Part shown: positions 1-10,710 of the stretch, piece after piece
How positions within the stretch are numbered: the stretch's first letter is position 1
How the letters are laid out: each line of letters begins with the position of its first letter
From: Paenibacillus sp. 453mf
GTDB taxonomy: Bacteria; Bacillota; Bacilli; Paenibacillales; Paenibacillaceae
Reading direction: 5' to 3'
Length of the DNA stretch: 64,000 bases
Assembly: GCF_900116105.1 (NCBI RefSeq)
Contig: NZ_FPAC01000003.1
Span: forward strand, 62,001 to 126,000
Program-made: the position numbers and the translations under genes
Notes under the pieces: generated by a model
Seen by the model: only the letters and a program-made list of their open reading frames with translations
Database searches by the model: none
What the model was told of the DNA's origin: nothing

Positions 1-626
1 GGATGTATGTAGATCGGAAAGGGCCTATCTGGACACTAACTGTAGCCGGTTTAATAAGTGCGTTTGGATTTCTTCTCTTTGCGCTATGGGTCGACAGCTT
101 ATGGGAAATGGTTATTTCAAGCTTGTTTGTCGGGCTTGGATTTAGTGTGATGCTGGGAGCGCCGGTCAATGTGCTCATTACCGAGGATGCCAAGGACTCA
201 GAACGCGGCATTGCGCTTGCAACCAGTTCATTGTTCCGGCAAATGGCGATGGCAATCGCACCCACCGTATTCGCGGGCTTTCTCGCTCGTTCCTTCTCAG
301 GCTTTGGTGGCAACATAGAGGCGAGTTTTGCAGAAGAGGGAATTCAGGCAGATCCCGCTGTAATGCAGCAATATATGGGGGAAACGCAGATGGCTACAAC
401 TGATGTCAATTCCATTCGTGAAGCCTTCGCTTCAATTCCGGATGCCTCCGTCACGGATGCCTTAACACAGGCACTTGAACTGACCGTGAACCAAGGATAT
501 AGTCGATTATTTTGGTCGGCTCTGATCTTCAGTCTCCTTACGGCAGCAGCAACACTAGTGACAGGCAAAATTCGCAGCAAGAAGCGAAGTCAAAGGGACC
601 AGAGCACACAGATATCGAATCTATAA
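1..626 (+). CDS. MFS transporter, C-terminal part (start lies left of window)
   Basis: The frame is open from the left edge, so the N-terminal half is missing. About 208 residues are visible. They contain hydrophobic helices near visible residues 10-30 and 35-60, a Gly/Arg-containing stretch ending in a hydrophobic segment (about 65-97), a long polar acidic extracytoplasmic loop (about 98-160), a last helix (about 167-187) and a basic tail. This is the layout of the last helices of DHA2-type (14-helix) drug:proton antiporters of the major facilitator superfamily. The substrate cannot be told. A strong hairpin follows the stop codon, so it probably ends a transcription unit. Confidence 0.75.
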   Translation, partial: MYVDRKGPIWTLTVAGLISAFGFLLFALWVDSLWEMVISSLFVGLGFSVMLGAPVNVLITEDAKDSERGIALATSSLFRQMAMAIAPTVFAGFLARSFSGFGGNIEASFAEEGIQADPAVMQQYMGETQMATTDVNSIREAFASIPDASVTDALTQALELTVNQGYSRLFWSALIFSLLTAAATLVTGKIRSKKRSQRDQSTQISNL

Positions 627-645
627 GGAACGTTAAAATCGTAAG

Positions 646-680
646 AGAAGAGGCCCTTTCCTCGGAAAGGGCTTCTTCTT
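646..680 (+). terminator. Rho-independent terminator after the MFS gene
   Basis: A hairpin with arms of about 15 bp (one G-T pair) around a 2-base loop, centred on GGCCCTTTCC/GGAAAGGGCT, followed by a T-rich stretch. Confidence 0.8.
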
Positions 681-880
681 CGACTAAATATGACAATTTG
701 CAGCATGCCTAACTTCTGATTATTATGGTAATATAGCAAAATGTACAAGTTGCAGGATGAAAAATAATAGGCCATCATAATAGAGAGACTTTTACTAAGG
801 CGAAGCATGCCTGATTATACTGTTATGACGTTGCTTTCACATAAGACGAATCTACAAATCCAATAGAGAAGGAATGAACT

Positions 881-1978
881 ATGAGATCTAGAAGCAGAAA
901 CAGGTATCGTAGAAAGAGGAGAGGAAGAGGCTTACTCATCACCCTCCTGACTCTTGTCGTTATAGTCGCGGTCGCTTATCCGTTCCGTCAACAGATTGCT
1001 TTAGCCGCTTTTGATCTATTCTTATCAGGCACGGTAGAGAACCAGCTTGAAAAATCATATAAACCATCTGGAAGCGCCAGCGCTGAACCTGTTGTATATC
1101 AGAATGAGCCTTTCTCTGTATTGCTGTTAGGTACGGATGCAAGACCGTATGAGAAGACTCGAGGCCGCTCAGATACCGTCATTTACGCAGTGGTTCGCCC
1201 TCAGGAATCCCGGGTTCTGCTCGTCTCCATTCCCCGCGATACTTATGTGGAGATTGTTGGACATGATGCGGATGAGGACGGCATGAATGATTACGACAAG
1301 CTTACCCATGCTTTTGCCTTTGGTGAAGAGGATATGTCGATCAACACGGTTGAGAAATTCCTCGGATATGAGGTAAATAATTACGCGACAGTTAACTTTA
1401 TGGCCATACAGAAGGTTGTGGATGCCATTGGCGGCGTAGAGCTCCCGATTACAGAAGATATCGTTAATAAAAATCCGAATCATGTGCAATTTACAATCGA
1501 AGGCGGTAAACCGGTCTACAGCGGTGAAGAGGCATTATACTATATCCGTTACCGCGAAGACAGCGATTTTAAACGTGCAGAAAGACAGCAGATCTTCTTG
1601 AATGCTGTAGCAAACCGCATGCTGAACGTGAGTCAAATTTCCAAAATTCCAGAGCTGTTTGATATTATGGGAGATAACTTCCAGACCGACCTTCATCCTA
1701 CATCAATTATTAACCTCGCCAAGCAGGTGCTTACACAAGGAAACCCGGAAATTTTAAGTTTCACAATGATGGGTGAAGGGGTAAGAAAGGATGACGGTAT
1801 ATTCTATACCGAAGTTGACGAGAAATACTATGAGTATTCGAAAGAAATGATTGCGAACTGGCTTGATCCGAGTACAACGGAAGAAACGCTGCTCAAACCG
1901 GAAGATTTTAATAAAGAAGACGAAACCGAGAGCAATGTTACAGAGAACAACGAAACTGCATCTTCTCAGTCCCAATAA
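881..1978 (+). CDS. LytR-CpsA-Psr (LCP) family cell-wall glycopolymer ligase
   Basis: LCP enzymes move teichoic acid or other glycopolymers from a lipid carrier to peptidoglycan outside the membrane. The 365-residue protein has a very basic cytoplasmic N-terminus (residues 1-18, RSRNRYRRKRRGRG), one membrane anchor (about 19-40) and an LCP domain (about 80-300). Family motifs are visible: LLLGTDAR (polyprenyl-phosphate pocket), SIPRDTYVEI, and YRYREDSDFKRAERQQ. The acidic, Ser/Asn-rich tail looks unstructured. The start is set by AGAAGGAATG seven bases upstream. A -10-like TATACT lies at 816-821. It is monocistronic, between two terminators. Which polymer it handles is unknown. Confidence 0.9.
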   Translation: MRSRSRNRYRRKRRGRGLLITLLTLVVIVAVAYPFRQQIALAAFDLFLSGTVENQLEKSYKPSGSASAEPVVYQNEPFSVLLLGTDARPYEKTRGRSDTVIYAVVRPQESRVLLVSIPRDTYVEIVGHDADEDGMNDYDKLTHAFAFGEEDMSINTVEKFLGYEVNNYATVNFMAIQKVVDAIGGVELPITEDIVNKNPNHVQFTIEGGKPVYSGEEALYYIRYREDSDFKRAERQQIFLNAVANRMLNVSQISKIPELFDIMGDNFQTDLHPTSIINLAKQVLTQGNPEILSFTMMGEGVRKDDGIFYTEVDEKYYEYSKEMIANWLDPSTTEETLLKPEDFNKEDETESNVTENNETASSQSQ

Positions 1979-1991
1979 ATAGATGTACGAC

Positions 1992-2034
1992 AATCAGCAC
2001 TAACGACATTCTTTTAGTCGGGTGCTGATTTTGT
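1992..2034 (+). terminator. Terminator after the LCP gene
   Basis: Arms AATCAGCAC and GGTGCTGATT plus an inner AACGAC/GTCG pairing, followed by TTTGTTGTCTT. Confidence 0.75.
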
Positions 2035-2105
2035 TGTCTTATATGAATATAATGGAATAAGAAGTTGTTCTCATAATTGTGTGTAAAGAGGAGGAATAAC
2101 TCGAT

Positions 2106-2537
2106 ATGAATATTGCTTTTTTCTTGCTTCCCAAACAGGAGGTGGCGACAGTAACCTCGGATGCAACGCTCAGACAAACACTTGAAAGAATGGAATATCA
2201 CAGATTTACAGCAGTACCGATTCTCAGCAAGGATGGTAAATACGAAGGCACGGTGACAGAAGGCGATCTGCTGTGGCATATGAAGAATTCCAGAGGAGAG
2301 ATTACATTTGAAAACGCTTCAAAATATGTGCTGAAGGATGTACCCTTGCGCTTACATATCAAGCCTGTATCCATTGATGCCAATATGGAGGATTTGATTA
2401 AGCTGGCGAAGGTTCAGAACTTCGTTCCTGTCGTGGATGATATGCAGCGGTTCATCGGTATCGTGAGACGGAGCCAGATCATTGAGTATTGTGAAGATGT
2501 CATGTCCAGAGGTTCAGTGAAAGATGTGAATTTATAA
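2106..2537 (+). CDS. Tandem CBS-domain protein
   Basis: 143 residues consisting essentially of two CBS motifs (about 1-60 and 70-138) that would form one Bateman module, the fold that binds adenosyl ligands such as AMP, ATP or c-di-AMP. The signature turns 'RFTAVPILSKDGKYEGTVTE' and 'FVPVVDDMQRFIGIVRR' are clear. There is no catalytic domain, so it is a stand-alone ligand sensor. The start has GAGGAGG 11 bases upstream. It lies three genes upstream of the c-di-AMP phosphodiesterase gdpP, which makes c-di-AMP an attractive but unproven ligand. Similar stand-alone CBS proteins are common in Bacillales. Confidence 0.85.
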   Translation: MNIAFFLLPKQEVATVTSDATLRQTLERMEYHRFTAVPILSKDGKYEGTVTEGDLLWHMKNSRGEITFENASKYVLKDVPLRLHIKPVSIDANMEDLIKLAKVQNFVPVVDDMQRFIGIVRRSQIIEYCEDVMSRGSVKDVNL

Positions 2538-2567
2538 CTTGCAGGCATATTCATAAGAGAATGACTA

Positions 2568-2605
2568 CATCCTATAAGTTATAGGACCGCAGGTCGCCTT
2601 TTTAT
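2568..2605 (+). terminator. Possible terminator / palindrome after the CBS gene
   Basis: A perfect 8-bp-arm palindrome (TCCTATAA/TTATAGGA) is followed by a GACC-GCA-GGTC hairpin and GCCTTTTT. Only the second hairpin has a T run. It lies just upstream of the next promoter. Confidence 0.45.
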
Positions 2606-2621
2606 GGGTATTCCCTTATGC

Positions 2622-2627
2622 TATAAT
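2622..2627 (+). promoter_or_regulatory. -10 element (TATAAT) of the MazG-like/gdpP/rplI/dnaB operon
   Basis: A perfect TATAAT sits 35-40 bases before the ATG chosen for the next gene. A -35 is weak (T-rich at 2599-2604). The box overlaps an upstream in-frame ATG at 2626, which argues against that ATG being the start. Confidence 0.55.
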
Positions 2628-2661
2628 GGAGAATAAAGCATTTTACGGGAGTGTGACGAGC

Positions 2662-2970
2662 ATGAGCATGCCAAAAGAACTAGATGTCGCAAAGCGCGCA
2701 AAAGTGATTGAATGGCTGAAAACCGAAGTGCTGGATCAAGTGTCACGATTGTTCAAGGCTTTATGGGAAGGCAGCAACGCTCGAATAAGTGATAGCCTTG
2801 CGAGTCTCATCATGAGTAGTTATATTCTTGGACGGAGGCTCGGCATATCGTTTAGAGATATGGATGACCTGCTCGTTGAGAAGCTTAGGAACCACAAGAA
2901 GGAAGGTCACCAGCTTGAGGACTGGTACCAGGACATTTCCGCTCTCGAAGACCATATGCGTAAGAGGTGA
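2662..2970 (+). CDS. MazG-like family protein
   Basis: A small all-alpha protein (102 residues from this start). Annotated Paenibacillus genomes commonly carry a MazG-like protein directly before DUF2232 and gdpP; MazG-type enzymes are nucleoside-triphosphate pyrophosphohydrolases. The sequence shows helical segments with acidic pairs (FRDMDDLLVEKL, QLEDWYQDISALEDHM) but no complete ExxE...ExxD set that I can point to, so catalysis is uncertain. The start ATG at 2662 follows ACGGGAG at 2645-2651; the upstream ATG at 2626 lies inside the -10 box. Its stop overlaps the ribosome site of the next gene. Confidence 0.65.
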   Translation: MSMPKELDVAKRAKVIEWLKTEVLDQVSRLFKALWEGSNARISDSLASLIMSSYILGRRLGISFRDMDDLLVEKLRNHKKEGHQLEDWYQDISALEDHMRKR

Positions 2971-2975
2971 ACATT

Positions 2976-3893
2976 TTGAAATTCCGCTGGAAAACAGCTG
3001 TGTGGAGTCTTATCTATCTGCTTCTATTATTATCTCTGTTAACTCCTTTAACAGTGATTAGTGTGTTTCTGATTATTTTGCCAGGGGTTATACTTTATAC
3101 CTCATTAAATTTGAAGTCATTCTTAGTACACGTTATACCTGTACTCTTGATTGGGCTAATCATAAGTCCGATTTATTTAATTTTCGGGATATTTTTCTTA
3201 ATTCCAGCAATTGTTATCGGGCATTGTTATAAGAAGCAAAAGCCTGCGTTAAACACCTTGGTGCTTGGCACAGGTACAATTCTAGCTGAATTTTTGCTGC
3301 TGCTTCTGATCAGCACAACCTTGTTTCAAATTGATTTCTCTGAATATATTCGTGAAACGATTGAGTTTACGATGACTCCGGTAACTGAATCGGGTGGTAA
3401 CAACGCCTTGACGAATGGATTGGTTATGGATGAAGAAATGGCGGAGGCGGTAAGCAGCGCCACTGTTCAGATGATTCCTTTTGCGCTTATCGTTACTTCA
3501 CTGGTGATGGCTTCTCTAACCCATGTTATTGCCCGTCCTATTCTTGGCCGCATGGGAGTTCGGGTGAACCAGCTTAAGCCAATACGTGAGTGGAGATTAC
3601 CGAGGTCATTGATATGGTACTATTTCTTGGGGATTATTCTTCAGCTGGTAGCTAGCAATACAGAAAATAGCTTTCTGACGATGATTGCACTTAACTTTTC
3701 ACCGCTGATTAATTTCTGCTTCATGATTCAAGCCATCGGATTTTTCTTTTTTGCTGCACACGCGAGAGCATGGCATCCGGTCATTCCATATCTGCTCGCT
3801 GTAGCCACGTTTCTGATTGGACCCATGCGGATTATCGGAATCATAGACCTTGCCTTCCCGCTCCGTGAAGCCATTTCGAAACCAAAACGATAG
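2976..3893 (+). CDS. DUF2232 (YybS-type) membrane protein
   Basis: A polytopic membrane protein of about 305 residues with eight or so hydrophobic segments and a basic C-terminus. By sequence and position (directly upstream of gdpP and rplI) it matches YybS of Bacillus subtilis, which has distant resemblance to energy-coupling membrane subunits; its function is unknown. I chose the TTG at 2976, because the ribosome site GAGGTG (2964-2969) is six bases before it. A GTG at 2967 in the same frame would overlap that site and the upstream stop. It is the second or third gene of the operon leading into gdpP. Confidence 0.8.
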   Translation: MKFRWKTAVWSLIYLLLLLSLLTPLTVISVFLIILPGVILYTSLNLKSFLVHVIPVLLIGLIISPIYLIFGIFFLIPAIVIGHCYKKQKPALNTLVLGTGTILAEFLLLLLISTTLFQIDFSEYIRETIEFTMTPVTESGGNNALTNGLVMDEEMAEAVSSATVQMIPFALIVTSLVMASLTHVIARPILGRMGVRVNQLKPIREWRLPRSLIWYYFLGIILQLVASNTENSFLTMIALNFSPLINFCFMIQAIGFFFFAAHARAWHPVIPYLLAVATFLIGPMRIIGIIDLAFPLREAISKPKR

Positions 3894-3901
3894 GATGAAC
3901 C

Positions 3902-5908
3902 ATGATGCCTAAATTTCTGTTAAAGCGTTGGCACGGTTATCAGACCGTCTGGGCGTTTGCTTTATTATTAATACTGGATGCATTTCTGGTTGCTTATAAC
4001 TGGCCGCTGGGTCTGGTTTGCTTCGTTCTTATCGCTCTGCTCGGATATATCATGGTCAAGAAAGAGTTCGTATTTCGAAGAGAACTGGTCGATTACATGG
4101 GCAGTCTGAATCTTCGTATCAAAAGAGTTGAAGGCGAAGTGTCTGCGAGCATCCCGCTTGGAATCGTGCTGTATAGTGAGGATCGTTCAATTGAATGGCA
4201 TAATCCTTATGTATCCAGAATGTTTGAAGAGAAGACGCTGATCGGGAGTGAGCTGACTTCTTTTTTTCCGCAGCTTCCCTTCAAGCAGAAGGATAAGAAG
4301 GAAGGCAACAAGGAGAGTGCTCATGGGAGCGCTCATGAAATCAGATTTGAGTATCAGACACTAGATCGGGTCTATGAGCTGTTTCATTATCCGGAAGAAC
4401 GACTCATTTACATTTATGAAATAACAGAGCTCGCCACCTTGCGAGAGAAATACGAGAATGAAAAAATTGCACTGGGCATCATTATGCTCGATAATCTGGA
4501 TGAAGCCTCTCAGGGGATGGATGATCAGCAGCGTACGGCACTCATTGCCCGTGTTGCCAGTGAAATCACAGCCTGGGCTAAGGATTATCATATCTACTTA
4601 AGAAGATTATCGTCCGAACGATATCTGATGGTGCTTCATTATAGCTCGCTTCAGCAGCTGGAGATGAGCAGATTTGTCATATTGGACAATATTCGGGAGA
4701 TGACGGCCGATCTGAAAGTACCGATGACGCTGAGCGTCGGACTCGCATTCGGATCAGAGAATATAAGAGAGCTGGGTGAGCTGGCTCAGTCATCCCTTGA
4801 TATGGCGCTTGGCCGGGGCGGTGATCAGGCCGCGGTGAAGGCAGGACAACGGCTTTCTTTTTACGGCGGCAAGACCAATGCGGTTGAGAAGAGAACCCGG
4901 GTCAGAGCCAGAGTGATTGCTCATGCCCTGCGTGATTTGATGCAGGAGAGCGATCGTGTCTTCATTATGGGGCACAAAATGCCAGATATGGATGCGATCG
5001 GCGCTTCCATTGGACTATGGAAAGCTGCTAATCTATACCATGTAGAGTGCTATATTGTGCTTGATTCTTCGAACCCATCCATTGATCGTTTAATGGAGCA
5101 GGTGAAGAAGGATGAGCAGCTGATGCAGGCGTTTATTCTGCCTGAGGAAGCGATGCAGATGATGACTGAGCATAGCTTACTCGTTGTGGTGGATACACAT
5201 AAGGCATCCATGACGATTGAGCCGAAGCTTGTGGACTCCATTTCCAGGGTTGTTGTGGTAGATCATCACCGCAGAGGTGAGGAATTTATCAACGATGCTG
5301 TGCTGATTTATCTGGAGCCGTATGCATCTTCTGCAGCAGAACTTGTTACAGAGCTGCTGCAGTATATTCATGACAAGCTGCAGCTCACACCACTCGAGGC
5401 GACGGCATTACTGGCCGGAATTACCGTGGATACGAAGCATTTTGCCATGCACACCGGATCAAGAACGTTTGAGGCGGCCGGATATTTACGTAGAAACGGT
5501 GCGGATTCCATGCTGGTTCAGCGGCTGCTGAAGGAAGATTTACAGGAATATATTGCGAAAGCAGAGATCATAAAACATGCTAAAATGATGTATGGGCATA
5601 TTGCGGTCGCTGTGACGGAGCCCGGACAGGTGATTCCGCAGCTTCTTATTGCACAGGTAGCCGACTCGCTGCTCAACATGACGGATGTCGTTGCTTCATT
5701 TGTCGTCAGTGAACGGCCGGATGGCGTGATTGGCATTAGTGCCCGTTCACTCGGCAAGATGAATGTACAGGTTGTCATGGAACGCTTGGGAGGCGGAGGT
5801 CATTTGACCAATGCTGCCGTACAGCTGGAAATGTCAATTGGGGAAGCAGAAGAAAAACTGCTGGAAGTATTGGCTGAAATCGAGAAGGAAGAGGGGTTGT
5901 TCGAATGA
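3902..5908 (+). CDS. gdpP: Cyclic-di-AMP phosphodiesterase GdpP
   Basis: Hydrolyses c-di-AMP to pApA at the membrane, and so controls potassium balance, osmotic tolerance and beta-lactam tolerance. The 668 residues show the full family order: two membrane helices (about 16-53), a PAS domain (about 80-175), a degenerate GGDEF domain (about 185-310; it has RGGDQ in place of GGDEF) and a DHH/DHHA1 phosphodiesterase (about 345-660). Catalytic metal-ligand motifs are intact: [10 protein letters not shown] (358-367), VVDTH (429-433) and DHH (454-456), with GGGGH near the C-terminus. The stop overlaps the rplI start by ATGA, so the two are translationally coupled as in B. subtilis (yybT-rplI). Confidence 0.97.
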   Translation: MMPKFLLKRWHGYQTVWAFALLLILDAFLVAYNWPLGLVCFVLIALLGYIMVKKEFVFRRELVDYMGSLNLRIKRVEGEVSASIPLGIVLYSEDRSIEWHNPYVSRMFEEKTLIGSELTSFFPQLPFKQKDKKEGNKESAHGSAHEIRFEYQTLDRVYELFHYPEERLIYIYEITELATLREKYENEKIALGIIMLDNLDEASQGMDDQQRTALIARVASEITAWAKDYHIYLRRLSSERYLMVLHYSSLQQLEMSRFVILDNIREMTADLKVPMTLSVGLAFGSENIRELGELAQSSLDMALGRGGDQAAVKAGQRLSFYGGKTNAVEKRTRVRARVIAHALRDLMQESDRVFIMGHKMPDMDAIGASIGLWKAANLYHVECYIVLDSSNPSIDRLMEQVKKDEQLMQAFILPEEAMQMMTEHSLLVVVDTHKASMTIEPKLVDSISRVVVVDHHRRGEEFINDAVLIYLEPYASSAAELVTELLQYIHDKLQLTPLEATALLAGITVDTKHFAMHTGSRTFEAAGYLRRNGADSMLVQRLLKEDLQEYIAKAEIIKHAKMMYGHIAVAVTEPGQVIPQLLIAQVADSLLNMTDVVASFVVSERPDGVIGISARSLGKMNVQVVMERLGGGGHLTNAAVQLEMSIGEAEEKLLEVLAEIEKEEGLFE

Positions 5909-6348
5909 AAGTCATTTTTATAAAAGATGTAAAAGGTCAAGGGAAAAAAGGTCAAGTTAAAGAGGTATCCGAAGGGTATGCTTCTAACTTTTTGCTGCCA
6001 AGAGGTTTAGCACGTGCGGCTACCGATGGCAATATGAAAACACTAGAGAACCAGAACGCGGCTGAAGAGAAGCGCAAGCAGCAGGAGAAGGACGACGCGG
6101 TAGCACTCGGCAAGAAGCTGGAAGAGGCAACAACCGTGCTGAAGGCAAAAGCAGGGGAAGGCGGACGCCTATTCGGAGCGATTACGAGCAAGCAGATTGC
6201 AGAAGCACTAGCAGGGCAAGGCTTCAAAGTGGATAAACGCAAAATTGAACTGGACGAGCCGATCCGTAACTTGGGAGTGACTCAGGTTCCGGTTAAGCTC
6301 CACCCTGATGTCAAAGCTACGCTCAAGGTCCAAGTAACGGAGGAATAA
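5905..6348 (+). CDS. rplI: 50S ribosomal protein bL9
   Basis: 147 residues, the usual length. The N-terminal RNA-binding domain begins [21 protein letters not shown] (residues 1-21) and continues with the family signature around NFLLPRGLA; a long charged helix (about 42-75) connects it to the C-terminal domain. It overlaps the gdpP stop by four bases and is followed one base later by dnaB, giving a tight three-gene unit. Confidence 0.97.
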   Translation: MKVIFIKDVKGQGKKGQVKEVSEGYASNFLLPRGLARAATDGNMKTLENQNAAEEKRKQQEKDDAVALGKKLEEATTVLKAKAGEGGRLFGAITSKQIAEALAGQGFKVDKRKIELDEPIRNLGVTQVPVKLHPDVKATLKVQVTEE

Positions 6349-6349
6349 G

Positions 6350-7711
6350 ATGGGCGGGGAGATTTATTTTGATCGTGTTCCGCCGCAAAACCTGGAAGCA
6401 GAGCAAGCGGTTCTAGGTGCAATTCTTATTCAATCGGAAGCACTCATCACTTCGATGGAGCGAGTGACGACCGATGACTTCTATGACAAGCCGCATCAGC
6501 TGATCTATGAAGCGATGATTGAGCTTGGAGAAGGCAATCAGCCCATTGATCTCATTACACTGACCTCCCTCTTGCAGGATAAAGGACAGCTGGATGAGAT
6601 CGGTGGTGTAACCTATTTGGCCAAGCTGGCACATGCGGTGCCGACAGCAGCCAATGTCGATTACTATGCGCAGATTATCGAGGAAAAATCGATGCTGCGC
6701 AGACTTATTCGTACAGCGACCCAGATCGTCAGCGAAGGGTATGCAGGAGGCGAAGACGTATCCGGCATGCTCAGCGATGCTGAGCGTCGCATTCTGGAGA
6801 TTTCGAACCGGCGCTCAAGCAGCGGGTTTATCGCCATCCGTGATGTCGTCATGGAGGTCTTTGAGAAGGTAGAGTCGCTGTATCAGAACAAGGGCAATAC
6901 GACAGGCATCCCTTCGGGCTTCGTAGATCTGGACAAGATGACAAGCGGATTCCAGCGCAATGACCTCATCATTGTCGCTGCCCGTCCTTCCGTAGGAAAG
7001 ACGGCATTTGCGCTAAATATTGCTCAGAACGTAGCTGTTAGAGCGAACGAGACCGTAGCCATCTTCAGTCTTGAGATGTCCGCAGCACAGCTTGTACAGC
7101 GTATGATCTGTGCTGAAGCCAATCTTGATGCGGGTGTGATGCGGAACGGGGAGTTCAAGAGTGATGACGACTGGTCCAAGCTGACCATGGGCATCGCCGC
7201 CCTGTCAGAAGCAGAAATTTATATTGATGATACACCAGGCATTACTGTGGCTGATATTCGTGCAAAATGCCGCAGACTGAAGAAGGAAAAAGGGCTGGGG
7301 ATGATCGTAATTGACTATCTGCAGCTGATTCAAGGACGGGGCAAAGCCGGCGAGAACCGGCAGCAGGAAGTATCGGAAATCTCCCGTACACTTAAGCAGA
7401 TTGCGCGGGAGCTGGATGTTCCGGTCATTGCACTATCACAGCTCAGCCGTGGCGTTGAGCAGCGCCAGGATAAGCGGCCGATGATGAGTGACCTGCGGGA
7501 ATCCGGTTCAATCGAGCAGGATGCAGATATCGTAGCCTTCTTATACCGTGACGATTATTACAATCAGGAGACGGAGAAGAAGAATATTATCGAGATTATT
7601 ATAGCCAAGCAGCGTAATGGTCCGGTGGGTACCGTTGAGCTGGTCTTCTTAAAGAACTTCAATAAATTCGTTAATTATGAACGTGTGCATACCGATGCCT
7701 TTGCCGGGTAA
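6350..7711 (+). CDS. dnaB: Replicative DNA helicase DnaB (DnaC in B. subtilis)
   Basis: The hexameric 5'-3' helicase of the replication fork. 453 residues: N-terminal primase-interaction domain (about 8-110) with the typical opening PPQNLEAEQAVLGA, linker, then the RecA-type motor. Walker A is ARPSVGKTAFAL (about 214-225), Walker B is MIVIDYLQLI, and the motif H4 region (QLSRGVEQRQDKRPMMSDL) and the arginine-finger region are present. GGAGG sits eight bases upstream. The rplI-dnaB-purA order is conserved in Bacillales. No intein or frameshift is seen. Confidence 0.97.
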   Translation: MGGEIYFDRVPPQNLEAEQAVLGAILIQSEALITSMERVTTDDFYDKPHQLIYEAMIELGEGNQPIDLITLTSLLQDKGQLDEIGGVTYLAKLAHAVPTAANVDYYAQIIEEKSMLRRLIRTATQIVSEGYAGGEDVSGMLSDAERRILEISNRRSSSGFIAIRDVVMEVFEKVESLYQNKGNTTGIPSGFVDLDKMTSGFQRNDLIIVAARPSVGKTAFALNIAQNVAVRANETVAIFSLEMSAAQLVQRMICAEANLDAGVMRNGEFKSDDDWSKLTMGIAALSEAEIYIDDTPGITVADIRAKCRRLKKEKGLGMIVIDYLQLIQGRGKAGENRQQEVSEISRTLKQIARELDVPVIALSQLSRGVEQRQDKRPMMSDLRESGSIEQDADIVAFLYRDDYYNQETEKKNIIEIIIAKQRNGPVGTVELVFLKNFNKFVNYERVHTDAFAG

Positions 7712-7741
7712 CGATGCACATCCCTATCGATTAGACTTACT

Positions 7742-7790
7742 AATCCACTTCTCGTGTGCTGATAGCACCGGGCAGTGGATTTTGTCATTT
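7742..7790 (+). terminator. Terminator after dnaB
   Basis: Arms AATCCACT (7742-7749) and AGTGGATT (7774-7781), followed by TTGTCATTTT. Confidence 0.65.
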
Positions 7791-7810
7791 TACGCCGTGT
7801 TGTTTGGCAA

Positions 7811-7850
7811 ATCCCGAACGATAAATTTTACTTATAATTTAATGTTCGCT
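7811..7850 (+). promoter_or_regulatory. Candidate PurR operator (paired PurBoxes) and purA promoter
   Basis: CCGAAC (7814-7819) and its inverse GTTCG (7844-7848) face each other, both embedded in A/T-rich flanks. This resembles the divergent PurBox pair bound by Bacillus PurR; the 24-base spacing between cores is close to that of known sites. A TATAAT (7833-7838) lies between the boxes, where repressor binding would block it. The next gene on this strand is purA. Confidence 0.5.
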
Positions 7851-7904
7851 TTTTTATTTGACTTTGCTAGGAGCGACTGGTACACTTGAATTGCTGCTTT
7901 TTGT

Positions 7905-7966
7905 GGCAAACCTTACAGCAACAGTCATGTCCTGAGGGCATGGCGATTAAGGTAGGGCTTTTTGCC
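7905..7966 (+). ncRNA. Candidate structured leader of purA (unrecognised)
   Basis: Nested pairing is visible: GGCAAA (7905-7910) with TTTGCC (7961-7966), CCTTA (7911-7915) with TAAGG (7948-7952), and a closed hairpin CATGTCC-TGA-GGGCATG (7926-7942). Further small hairpins follow to about 8050 (AGACA/TGTCT; GCAG/CTGC). It lies in the roughly 290-base leader between the purA promoter region and the start codon. It matches no riboswitch consensus I know (not ZTP, not purine, not c-di-AMP). It may be an attenuation element or chance structure. Confidence 0.3.
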
Positions 7967-8056
7967 ATGATATGAGGGCAGTTCGTTATCGTGTGAAATC
8001 TAAGACATTCTAGTGTCTGCGAGATCTGCAGTCATGAGGTGGCTGCAATATAATAA

Positions 8057-9418
<1,362 letters not shown>

Positions 9419-9457
9419 TCTATAGGAATCTGTAGATTGCTTCATAGTTATAACCAG

Positions 9458-9497
9458 AACCCCCGTCCTTTCTATTGTAGAAAGGACGGGGGTTTTT
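9458..9497 (+). terminator. Terminator after purA
   Basis: A perfect 16-bp-arm hairpin (AACCCCCGTCC... / ...GGACGGGGGTT, loop TTG) running into TTTTTGG. Confidence 0.9.
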
Positions 9498-9649
9498 GGT
9501 ATGTTTTCTAATATAGTACAATGCTGCTGTGAAAATATGAAATCGGACGGATAGAATAGGGAGAATTACGTCAATACTGAGGCTATAGCCTTCTTTGTTG
9601 ATCTACTAGATTGCGAAGAGGGAGATAGATAGGAGGAGGCGTAAACATA

Positions 9650-10417
9650 ATGAAATGGCTGAAATGGACGGGGCAGCTGCTGCTGACCGTCATCCTGGTG
9701 AGCACTCTGACCCTGCTGACAACAGGACTAATCGTGCAATCTTATATTTCTTCCCTGCTGGCTAGCTTTAATATTACATGGGATGGAGCGCCGAACAATC
9801 TCGCCGCAGTGTTCCAAGGTGCGCTGGGGATGAATACATCGGACACTTCCGAGAGCACAGGGATGAACCCTGATAGCAGTAACAGCGGGTCAGACCTGAT
9901 TACGAATGGAACAGACCCAGAAGGAGATCAAGACGGTAATACAGATACAGGCAGTGAAACGAATCTTACAGACAAGACGGATATGGGTCAGGCTGATCCT
10001 AATGAGACCGATTCAACCAGCGGGGACGGAAGCGGCGGCGGGACAGACAATGAAGCGTCTAGCAGCGCAGATCATGAGGGCTCCAGTGAAGGGGGATCGC
10101 CGGACAGCTCGTCAGCGCCTCCTTCTTCCTCAAGCACAACAGAAGAAGGAGCCGAGGCAGGTACAGCTGAACCGGATGACCAGGTTGTCGTCACACCAGA
10201 GGACATTACAGATCAGAAGGACTCCATCTCCACCGAGGATAAGACTGCTGTATTTGAGCTGCTCATGAATAAAATCCCTGCCGATGAGATGCAGCAAATC
10301 TCCAGTACCATGGAAGACGGCTTAACGGAGACAGAGCTGCAGAACATGGAGCAAGTGATTGCAAAATATTTAACAGAGGAAGAATATAATGAGCTGATGG
10401 CCGTATTGACACCTTAA
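9650..10417 (+). CDS. Membrane-anchored low-complexity hypothetical protein
   Basis: 255 residues, not recognised. One N-terminal membrane helix or signal anchor (about 7-32), then a region rich in Ser, Gly, Asp, Thr and Asn (about 60-180) with no aromatic core, typical of an extracytoplasmic flexible spacer, and a compact helical C-terminal domain (about 200-255, ending in ...LTEEEYNELMAVLTP). AGGAGGAGG lies upstream of the ATG. It is monocistronic between two terminators, next to the M23 peptidase and wal genes, so a cell-envelope role is a reasonable guess only. The spacer is coded by a simple-sequence-like stretch and is likely to vary in length among strains. Confidence 0.7.
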   Translation: MKWLKWTGQLLLTVILVSTLTLLTTGLIVQSYISSLLASFNITWDGAPNNLAAVFQGALGMNTSDTSESTGMNPDSSNSGSDLITNGTDPEGDQDGNTDTGSETNLTDKTDMGQADPNETDSTSGDGSGGGTDNEASSSADHEGSSEGGSPDSSSAPPSSSSTTEEGAEAGTAEPDDQVVVTPEDITDQKDSISTEDKTAVFELLMNKIPADEMQQISSTMEDGLTETELQNMEQVIAKYLTEEEYNELMAVLTP

Positions 10418-10431
10418 AGGAAAGTTCAGGA

Positions 10432-10455
10432 AACCCGTGCTTTGCGCGGGTTTTT
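10432..10455 (+). terminator. Terminator after the low-complexity protein gene
   Basis: AACCCGTGC-TTT-GCGCGGGTT followed by TTTTT. Confidence 0.85.
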
Positions 10456-10710
10456 GGTATGTTTTGGTGAGTTGATCTGGTCCTTCCGGCTGTGGTAAAG
10501 TAAACAAGTGAGCAAAAGGTTAAATTTTTGATACTATTTAGCAACCTTTTCTTCATATATCTAAGTAATCAAAGCGATAAGTGAGGACTGAACATTTAAT
10601 CATATCGTTTACCGCTTGGATTGAAACTATGAATACAATGGCTCATAAGTGATGCAATGAAGAGTAATAATATAGCTTGACTTTTAAAGGACAGAGAAAA
10701 GGAGAAAATC